NCBI GenBank assembly: GCA_937885165.1
Contig: CAKZZJ010000151.1
Coordinates: 1-8,081 of the forward strand
Direction of reading: 5' to 3'
Origin: an uncultured Caryophanales bacterium
Lineage (GTDB): Bacteria; Bacillota_I; Bacilli_A; Acholeplasmatales; Anaeroplasmataceae
DNA length: 8,081 bases
Both the position numbers and the translations under genes were made by a program. Below, piece by piece: positions 1 through 5,322 of this stretch (the stretch's first letter is position 1; every line of letters starts with the position of its first letter). Under the pieces are notes generated by a model. The model did no database searches, was not told the DNA's origin, and saw only the letters and a program-made list of their open reading frames with translations.

Positions 1-2
1 AA

Positions 3-25
3 GAGCGCTGAAGTTTCCAGCGCTC
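3..25 (-). terminator. Intrinsic terminator stem closing the operon
   Basis: A perfect 8-bp GC-rich inverted repeat (GAGCGCTG / CAGCGCTC) with a 7-nt loop begins 12 bases past the stop codon of the 3D-domain fragment. Read on the minus strand the stem is followed by TT, and the window then ends, so only the start of a T-tract can be seen. Stem strength, position behind the last minus-strand frame and lack of any further gene support a terminator for the plsX-rnc-dnaD-nth-3D transcript. The run CAAAG on the other side is not T-rich in the plus direction, so a bidirectional role is less likely. Confidence 0.75.
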
Positions 26-36
26 CTTTGGGACAT

Positions 37-273
37 TTACCAAGTTACAGCAATGTCAATCTGGTACGGATTAGAGTATATAAACTCACCCGTATCGCAG
101 ACTATTGCTTTTCCCAGGGAACAATCTAGAATCGTTCCTCTGGGCCTAATGCTTAAATCGGCTGCTACCATAATGTAGTTACCTAACATTTTGCAGCCGT
201 CGCTCCGTTCCCAATATGGGTAATCTTCTTCACTAAAACCTTGACCTCTCATAATACTTACCACACCTCCCAT
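37..273 (-). CDS. 3D-domain protein, C-terminal fragment lacking an N-terminus (possible pseudogene)
   Basis: The frame encodes a recognisable 3D (Asp-Asp-Asp) domain, the fold found in Firmicutes cell-wall proteins of the YocH/YabE/YuiC type and related to lytic transglycosylase MltA. Visible landmarks are MVAADLSIRPRGT, then CDTGE, then QIDIAVTW at the C-terminus, which supply the three conserved aspartates. The first ATG is at 273, but it has no Shine-Dalgarno sequence. Domain-like residues (GPSGKETYYNLPM) continue upstream in the same frame to the nth TAG stop at 325-327, so the domain starts before any usable start codon. A second Met at 252 has GGAGGTG 13 bases upstream, but starting there would remove still more of the domain. 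No signal peptide is encoded, although such proteins are normally exported. Its G+C is about 42% by hand count against about 27% in parts of nth. A truncated remnant or a rearranged or misjoined sequence is the best reading. The domain call is fairly secure; expression is doubtful. Confidence 0.65.
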   Translation of the reverse strand: MGGVVSIMRGQGFSEEDYPYWERSDGCKMLGNYIMVAADLSIRPRGTILDCSLGKAIVCDTGEFIYSNPYQIDIAVTW

Positions 274-324
274 TGGAAGATTGTAATAAGTTTCTTTTCC
301 AGAAGGGCCGGTAATAGTACCGAC

Positions 325-972
325 CTATTTTGTATTAATATGCTTTATTTTTTTTATATATCTACAATATTTTTTTAGTTCACAATTGCTACATTTTGGG
401 TTTGCTGCTTTACAGTAATATCTACCAAAAAGCAAAAATAAGTGATGAGCTAAAATCCATTCATCTTTATCGATATATTTTTTATATGCTTCTTCTGCTT
501 TAATTACATCACCACTATCTATATAACCTAACCTTAAAGCCATTCTATAAAGGTGTGTATCAACTGGCATCGCAGGAATATTAAAACCTAATGCTAAAAT
601 TACTGATGCTGTTTTTCTGCCAATCCCTGGTAAAGTCACCAAAATATCAAAATTACCAGGCATAATACCATTATATTCTTCTGTTATAATTTTTGAAAGA
701 TTAATTATATTTTTTGCTTTATTATTTGCTAGACCTAATGGTTTAATAATTTTAATAACATCATCAATTTTTGCATCTTTTAAATCCTTGAAATCAGGAT
801 ATTTTTTAAATAAATTCTTAGTGATGATATTTACTTTTTTATCTGTAGTCTGAGCTGATAAAATAACTGCTATACTAAGTTCATAGATATTATTAAAATC
901 TAATTCAGGTTTTGGATTTACAATAATATTTTTTAGTATAGCAATTATTTCGTCTGATGTTTTTTTATTCAT
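325..972 (-). CDS. nth: Endonuclease III (DNA glycosylase/AP lyase)
   Basis: Base excision repair enzyme that removes oxidised pyrimidines and cleaves at the resulting abasic site. The 215-residue length matches E. coli Nth (211). The helix-hairpin-helix LPGIGRKTASVIL lies at residues 114-126 and carries the catalytic Lys120; the catalytic Asp138 sits in PVDTHLYR. The C-terminal [4Fe-4S] loop is complete, with C187-X6-C194-X2-C197-X5-C203, in the same positions as in E. coli. The N-terminal AVILSAQTTDKKVN (residues 35-48) is also typical. The ATG overlaps the last 8 bases of dnaD, and no Shine-Dalgarno sequence is visible upstream, so translation probably depends on coupling to dnaD. dnaD-nth adjacency is also found in Bacillus subtilis. 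The gene ends in TAG, followed without a gap by an in-frame 3D-domain sequence. Identification is very secure. Confidence 0.96.
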   Translation of the reverse strand: MNKKTSDEIIAILKNIIVNPKPELDFNNIYELSIAVILSAQTTDKKVNIITKNLFKKYPDFKDLKDAKIDDVIKIIKPLGLANNKAKNIINLSKIITEEYNGIMPGNFDILVTLPGIGRKTASVILALGFNIPAMPVDTHLYRMALRLGYIDSGDVIKAEEAYKKYIDKDEWILAHHLFLLFGRYYCKAANPKCSNCELKKYCRYIKKIKHINTK

Positions 973-1564
973 GATTTTTTAATTTATCAAGGAATTCTAA
1001 AACAAATTCTGGCGTTTCTTTTTTATCTTCAATATTATTATTTAAATAAGAAACAATTAATTTAAAAGTGATATTTTTCCTTTTAGATAATCTTTTTACA
1101 CTATCTTTAAAATTATCTAAAGTATAATAATCATCTTCTACTAGACTTTTTATAATATCAAGTTCATTTGATGATAATAGCCTATTTAATATTTCTTCTA
1201 AATATTCATTGACTTTAAGTAATTCATCACCTTTATTTTCATCTGAATAAGATAAGATACTGCTAGCTTTTAAGAAGAAACCATCAAAGGACACATTTTC
1301 AACATCAAGGCCATCTTTTTTTGTCAGATATATTTTATAAAATCCTCTTTCAAGCAATGATGCCAAAATATTTTCTATTTCTTCTCTTTTAAGTAAAATA
1401 ATCTTTTCCATCTGTGATATAGAAAAACTATCAGATACTTTTGTTTCACTTAAAAGTTCAATTAAAACAACAGCTTCATCAGGAGATAAAGATAATTTTT
1501 TAAGGTTTTTTAATATGAATTTATCATAATCAAAACAGCCCATCTTATAAAGATTTTTAAGCAT
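965..1564 (-). CDS. dnaD: DnaD-like replication initiation protein
   Basis: A 199-residue protein that fits the Firmicutes primosomal protein DnaD, which helps load the replicative helicase at oriC and at stalled forks. Residues about 14-100 look like the DnaD N-terminal winged helix: ILKNLKKLSLSPDEAVVLIEL resembles the LLxxYKxLGLxExExxLL pattern of the family, and a LLERGFYKI strand pair follows. Residues about 116-178 fit the DnaB/DnaD C-terminal helical domain (LEEILNRLLSSNELDIIKSLV, then FKLIVSYLNN). The usual YxxxIxxxW signature is degenerate: Phe167, Val171 and Asn175 stand in those places. The basic C-terminal tail of B. subtilis DnaD (232 residues) is largely absent. The ATG overlaps the rnc stop by one base (TAATG) and has a strong AAAAGGAGGC ribosome binding site at 1571-1580. 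Position directly before nth, as in B. subtilis, supports the call. The similarity is diffuse, so a related DnaD-domain paralogue remains possible. Confidence 0.75.
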   Translation of the reverse strand: MLKNLYKMGCFDYDKFILKNLKKLSLSPDEAVVLIELLSETKVSDSFSISQMEKIILLKREEIENILASLLERGFYKIYLTKKDGLDVENVSFDGFFLKASSILSYSDENKGDELLKVNEYLEEILNRLLSSNELDIIKSLVEDDYYTLDNFKDSVKRLSKRKNITFKLIVSYLNNNIEDKKETPEFVLEFLDKLKNHE

Positions 1565-2232
1565 TATCTTGCCTCCTTTTCCAATGCATTTTTAGCTGAA
1601 GCCATTTCTGCTTCCTTCTTAGATTTACCAATGCCTCTTCCCATAATAATATCATCCATATAAACTACAGCTTCAAATGTTTTATCGTTAGGCATTCCTT
1701 CTTCACTTACTATCTCATATCTTATATTTCTTTTTTCGCTTTGAAGCTTTTCCTGTAAGATAGATTTGTAATCCTTATTTTCCAAAGCCAAATCTATATA
1801 AGGTATAAATAATTCATAAACGATATTACAAACAGTATTAAAATCTGAATCCAAAAATATCGCACCTAATAGTGCCTCAAGTGCATCAGCAATTATTGCC
1901 TTGCGGGTTCTACCACCGGTTGCTTCTTCGCCATGCCCTAAAAATATATATTTAGCAAAATCAAATTTTGATGCATAAATATTTAAGGCCTGTTCACACA
2001 CTAGTTTCGCTCTTGTTTTAGTTAATATTCCTTCATCATGTTTATCATTATTATATAAATATTTACTTACAGATAATTCTAATACAGCATCTCCTAAAAA
2101 TTCCATTCTTTCATTATTTTCTAAATTGTGTTCATTAGCATAAGAAGAATGAGTTAATGCTATTTTAAGTAAATTTCTGTTTTTAAATTTATATTGTATT
2201 TTTTCTTCTAATTCATTAAATAAATCATTCAT
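1564..2232 (-). CDS. rnc: Ribonuclease III
   Basis: Double-strand-specific endoribonuclease that processes the 16S/23S rRNA precursor and structured mRNAs. Its 222 residues are normal for the family. The signature NERMEFLGD lies at residues 40-48, with acidic residues Glu41, Glu44 and Asp48; the second metal-binding pair is Asp116 and Glu119 in ADALEALLGAIFLD. HSSYANE (residues 28-34) is also typical. A double-stranded RNA-binding domain covers residues about 154-220 (DYKSILQEKLQ, then FEAVVYM, then GKSKKEAEMASAKNAL). The ATG lies inside the end of plsX (8-bp overlap ATGAATGA), with only a weak AAAAGG upstream, suggesting coupling to plsX translation. plsX-rnc proximity is common in Firmicutes, where fabD, fabG and acpP normally lie between them; here they do not. 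Identification is very secure. Confidence 0.97.
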   Translation of the reverse strand: MNDLFNELEEKIQYKFKNRNLLKIALTHSSYANEHNLENNERMEFLGDAVLELSVSKYLYNNDKHDEGILTKTRAKLVCEQALNIYASKFDFAKYIFLGHGEEATGGRTRKAIIADALEALLGAIFLDSDFNTVCNIVYELFIPYIDLALENKDYKSILQEKLQSEKRNIRYEIVSEEGMPNDKTFEAVVYMDDIIMGRGIGKSKKEAEMASAKNALEKEAR

Positions 2233-3232
2233 TTTCTGTTGCCTTTTTAGGTAATTTAGCTACTACCTTGTTGATTAAATCAGATTCAGCCATCGTCTTT
2301 ACCTGTTTAATTGCGCCAACGAATATTTCAGCTGTTGAATTCCCATGGGCTTTTACTACTGGCTTATTGATACCAAATATCATAGCACCGCCTACCTTTT
2401 TAGCATCCATTCTTGACTGGAATCTTTTCATATTCTTACGCATAAATAAATAACCAATCTTACCGCCTAATGAAGCCTTAATTTCTTCTTTTAGCATTCT
2501 ACCCATACATTTGGCAGTACCTTCTAGGGTCTTGATACAAATATTACCGCCATAGCCTTCACAAAGTATGATATCAACAGGGGCATCTATTACCTGATCA
2601 CCTTCGATATTGCCATAAAAATTAATTCCTTCAAGTTCACTTAGATATTCATAAGCTTCTTTATCAAGAGCACGTCCTTTGCCAGGTTCAGATCCGATAT
2701 TCAAATAACCCACTTTAGGATTATTCATATGAAATACTTCTTTTGCTGCAACAGTTGCGAATATAGCAAATTCACCGAAATGCTCTTTTTTTAATTCAAC
2801 ATTCGCACCAACATCAAGTATCAATCTAATGTTTCCATCATAGTTAGGAATTATCGGACAAAGTGCAACTCTATCGATTTCTTTTAATTTTCTTACTATC
2901 ATATGTGCAGCCATAACAACACCCTGAGTAGGACCTGATGTTACTACCGCATCAACTTCACCATTTTTAGCTGCAGCCATAGCCATACATAATGAAGCAT
3001 CAGGATTTTTTCTGATGTAAATCATCGGATTTTCTTCACCCATCGGCATAGTCTTTTCTGTATGTACTACTTTAATTCTTTCGCTATTTGTTAAAAGTGG
3101 TTTGATTTTATTTTCATCACCAAACAATACAATTTCAATATCTTTATCTTCTTTAACTGCTTCCATTGCGGCAGGAACTGTAGTTTCTACTCCTCTATCT
3201 CCGCCATTGGCATCTATTCCTATTCTAATCAT
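2225..3232 (-). CDS. plsX: Phosphate acyltransferase PlsX
   Basis: PlsX converts acyl-ACP and phosphate to acyl-phosphate, the donor used by PlsY in the first step of phosphatidic acid synthesis; it acts at the inner face of the membrane. The 335-residue length is normal. Family landmarks are IGIDANGGDRG (residues 4-14, usually DAMGGD), RLILDVGANVELK (136-148), VGYLNIGSEPGKG (174-186), INFYGNIEG (203-211), CEGYGGNICIKTLEG (224-238) and VGGAMIFGINKPVVKAHG (280-297). Residues about 247-275 (SLGGKIGYLFMRKNMKRF) fit the amphipathic tip helices known to dock PlsX on the membrane. The usual SAGNTGA motif is replaced by TSGPTQG at 98-104, which is unusual. The ATG has a strong AGGGAGGA site at 3242-3248, and a good promoter lies in the gap after recG. 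The neighbouring fakA product can supply acyl-phosphate by a second route. The identification is secure despite the changed motif. Confidence 0.95.
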   Translation of the reverse strand: MIRIGIDANGGDRGVETTVPAAMEAVKEDKDIEIVLFGDENKIKPLLTNSERIKVVHTEKTMPMGEENPMIYIRKNPDASLCMAMAAAKNGEVDAVVTSGPTQGVVMAAHMIVRKLKEIDRVALCPIIPNYDGNIRLILDVGANVELKKEHFGEFAIFATVAAKEVFHMNNPKVGYLNIGSEPGKGRALDKEAYEYLSELEGINFYGNIEGDQVIDAPVDIILCEGYGGNICIKTLEGTAKCMGRMLKEEIKASLGGKIGYLFMRKNMKRFQSRMDAKKVGGAMIFGINKPVVKAHGNSTAEIFVGAIKQVKTMAESDLINKVVAKLPKKATENE

Positions 3233-3256
3233 AAATATTAATCCTCCCTAATACAT

Positions 3257-3288
3257 AGTATTTTAACATATTAAATACTTTGTTTCAA
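3257..3288 (-). promoter_or_regulatory. Sigma-A-type promoter for plsX-rnc-dnaD-nth, with an overlapping dyad
   Basis: On the minus strand TTGAAA (3283-3288) is separated by 17 bases from TAAAAT (3260-3265), a good match to the TTGACA-17-TATAAT consensus. The -35 box starts three bases past the recG stop codon, and the predicted transcript would start 20-odd bases before the plsX start codon at 3232. A perfect 7-bp inverted repeat with a 9-base spacer (AGTATTT / AAATACT, 3257-3279) covers the spacer and the -10 box, so a repressor site is possible. It does not match the FapR consensus or the FabT-type operator as I know them. The promoter is supported by box match and spacing; the operator is inference. 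Confidence 0.6.
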
Positions 3289-3291
3289 TTT

Positions 3292-5280
3292 TTAGCTTAA
3301 TTTGCCTCTATGTTTTTTCTCGTCTAGATATATTTCATCAAATATTTTACTTTGAAGTTTTCTTTCTTTAAATAAAACAAAATATTTTTTAGCATCATCT
3401 TTAGCAACATTAAATATATTAAAATCTTCCTTAAATGATGAATAATTTAGTTCTGCAAGCCCACTTTGAACATCTCCTAAATAATCTCCAGGTCCTCTTA
3501 ATTTAAAGTCATTTTCAGATATTTCAAAGCCATCATTAGATTCTTCTATGACGTGTAAGCGTGCATTTTTTACATCATTTGTAACAAGAAAACAGTAAGA
3601 ATTATTATCTCCTCTTCCTACTCTTCCCCTAATCTGATGTAATTCAGCTAAACCAAATCTTTCGGCATCCATTATAATCATAGTTGTAGCATTTACAACA
3701 TTTATCCCAACCTCAATTACAGTAGTAGAAATAAGGATGTCTACCTTACCATTTATAAATTCATCCATTATTCCATTTTTTGTTTTTGGATTTAATTTAC
3801 CATGTAATAATCCGATTTTGGCTTCTGGAATAATATTTTTAAATATATCATTTGCTTTTTTTAAATCCATTAATTTTTCATCATTTTCTATTGCTGGAAC
3901 AACTACATATATTTGATGATGATTTTTTATTTCATGTTTTATTTTTACAAAAAGCGTATTCAGTCTATCATAAGATATAATCTTTGTTTCAATTATTTTT
4001 CTTCCTTCAGGTTTTTTCATAATTGATGAAATTGAAAGATCACCAAAATAACTTAACCCAAGACTTCTTGGTATCGGGGTAGCTGATGCATATAAAGCAT
4101 CTACACCTCTAAATTTTGAAATGAGTTTCTTCCTTTGTTCAACACCAAACCTGTGTTGTTCATCAATAATTACCCCACCTAATTTTTTAAATAATACGCC
4201 CTCTTCAATTAATGAGTGTGTACCTATAATTAAATCTATTCTTCCCTGAAGTAATCTATCTAAGATATCAGCTTTATCTTTCTGTTTTATTTTTGATGTC
4301 AATAATTCAACACTTATATGATATTTATTAAAATATTTTTGTGCTTCATTATATTGCTGATTAGCAAGCAATTCACTTGGAAGCATCATCGCTACTTGGT
4401 ATCCTGCAGAAATAATCATCAGTGCGAAAATTAAGGCAACTATGCTTTTACCTGAACCAACATCACCCTGAAGCAATCTATTCATTACATTTTTTCCCAA
4501 GACATCCTTTTTTATATCTGATAATGCATTTAACTGATCAGATGTTAATTTAAAAGGAATATCATTTAAAAAACTTTTTATTAATTTTGTATTAATTTGT
4601 CTTTTTTCTTTAACATCATTTATTCTGTTATCTTTTAAAGCTTCAAGCCTCATCAAATACCAAAAAAATTCTTCATATTTCCTTCTTCTTAATACTTCCT
4701 TTACATCAACTCTTGATGAAGGAAAATGATTTTTATATAAAAATTCTTTTATTCCAAGAAGATGGTATTTTTTTATTATATCATCAGGTAAACTTTCACT
4801 TATATTGATATTGTTTTTATAAATATCTTGTAATAATAAACTAATTTGTTTGTCAGTTAATCCTTTAAATTTATATATGGGTTCAATAAGAAAGCCAACC
4901 TCTTCAAAAAATATTTTGGATATTATAAATTCAGATTTAGCTTTAACATAATGCCCATAAAATGTTATATGTTCCTTCCCTTTGATTTTATACTTCAAAA
5001 AATCATTTGAGTAATAACAACATTTTATCTTATTATTCATATAATTAAGATAAATAATTGTTACAAATGTCTTACCTTTTATCCTTATTAAAGTGGGCCT
5101 TGATGTAATAATTCCTTTTATTAATACCATTTCTCCAGCATAAAACAAATCTATGTTTTCTTCATAGATTTGATATTCTTTTGGGAACTTGAATATTAAA
5201 TCCTTAATATTATATATTCCTTCATTATTAAGTTTAGCAATCTTTTTAGGTCCTAACCCTTTAATATCATTTAAATCCAT
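3292..5280 (-). CDS. recG: ATP-dependent DNA helicase RecG
   Basis: Branched-DNA translocase that remodels stalled forks and Holliday junctions. With the start chosen here it has 662 residues, normal for RecG. Residues about 1-140 hold the N-terminal region and the wedge OB-fold. Helicase motifs follow in order: Walker A QGDVGSGKS (271-279), the motif Ia region (LPSELLANQQ, usually APTEILAEQ), DEQHRFGVEQR (373-383, the RecG-type DExH box), SATPIPRSL (399-407), STTVIEVGINV (518-528), and ERFGLAELHQIRGRVGRG (540-557). The C-terminal RGPGDYLGDVQSG (595-607) is a RecG hallmark. The frame can be opened further up to a TTG at 5313, but that would start inside the terminator stem. The ATG at 5280 has AAAGGTGA three bases upstream and begins MDLNDIKGLGPKKIAKL, the expected RecG N-terminus. 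fakA lies 42 bp upstream and plsX 59 bp downstream. Identification is very secure. Confidence 0.97.
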   Translation of the reverse strand: MDLNDIKGLGPKKIAKLNNEGIYNIKDLIFKFPKEYQIYEENIDLFYAGEMVLIKGIITSRPTLIRIKGKTFVTIIYLNYMNNKIKCCYYSNDFLKYKIKGKEHITFYGHYVKAKSEFIISKIFFEEVGFLIEPIYKFKGLTDKQISLLLQDIYKNNINISESLPDDIIKKYHLLGIKEFLYKNHFPSSRVDVKEVLRRRKYEEFFWYLMRLEALKDNRINDVKEKRQINTKLIKSFLNDIPFKLTSDQLNALSDIKKDVLGKNVMNRLLQGDVGSGKSIVALIFALMIISAGYQVAMMLPSELLANQQYNEAQKYFNKYHISVELLTSKIKQKDKADILDRLLQGRIDLIIGTHSLIEEGVLFKKLGGVIIDEQHRFGVEQRKKLISKFRGVDALYASATPIPRSLGLSYFGDLSISSIMKKPEGRKIIETKIISYDRLNTLFVKIKHEIKNHHQIYVVVPAIENDEKLMDLKKANDIFKNIIPEAKIGLLHGKLNPKTKNGIMDEFINGKVDILISTTVIEVGINVVNATTMIIMDAERFGLAELHQIRGRVGRGDNNSYCFLVTNDVKNARLHVIEESNDGFEISENDFKLRGPGDYLGDVQSGLAELNYSSFKEDFNIFNVAKDDAKKYFVLFKERKLQSKIFDEIYLDEKKHRGKLS

Positions 5281-5282
5281 AT

Positions 5283-5290
5283 TCACCTTT
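5283..5290 (-). promoter_or_regulatory. Ribosome binding site deciding the recG start
   Basis: AAAGGTGA on the minus strand lies just upstream of the ATG at 5280 and directly after the T-run of the fakA terminator. It supports this ATG over the in-frame TTG at 5313, which has no ribosome binding site and falls within the hairpin. Confidence 0.7.
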
Positions 5291-5316
5291 AAAAAATGGT
5301 TGGAATTAACCAACCA
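5291..5316 (-). terminator. Intrinsic terminator between fakA and recG
   Basis: A perfect 7-bp stem TGGTTGG / CCAACCA (5297-5303 and 5310-5316) with a 6-base loop is followed on the minus strand by six Ts (5291-5296), 7 bases past the fakA stop codon. An A-run precedes the stem, so the plus strand also reads stem then T-run (5317-5324), and the element could work in both directions. It lies between fakA and recG in a 42-bp gap with no room for a recG promoter after the hairpin, so recG would need read-through or a promoter inside fakA. Confidence 0.7.
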
Positions 5317-5322
5317 ATTTTT

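Noticed and set aside
2225..2227. Possible Mycoplasma code (TGA as Trp)
   Set aside because: plsX ends at TGA at the normal family length, and conserved genes run full length without internal TGA.
2268..2453. Plus-strand open frame antisense to plsX
   Set aside because: It lies wholly inside a well-conserved gene on the other strand, has no ribosome binding site and no recognisable motif.
5281..5313. Upstream TTG start for recG adding 11 residues
   Set aside because: It would begin inside the terminator hairpin without a ribosome binding site; the ATG at 5280 has one and gives the normal RecG N-terminus.
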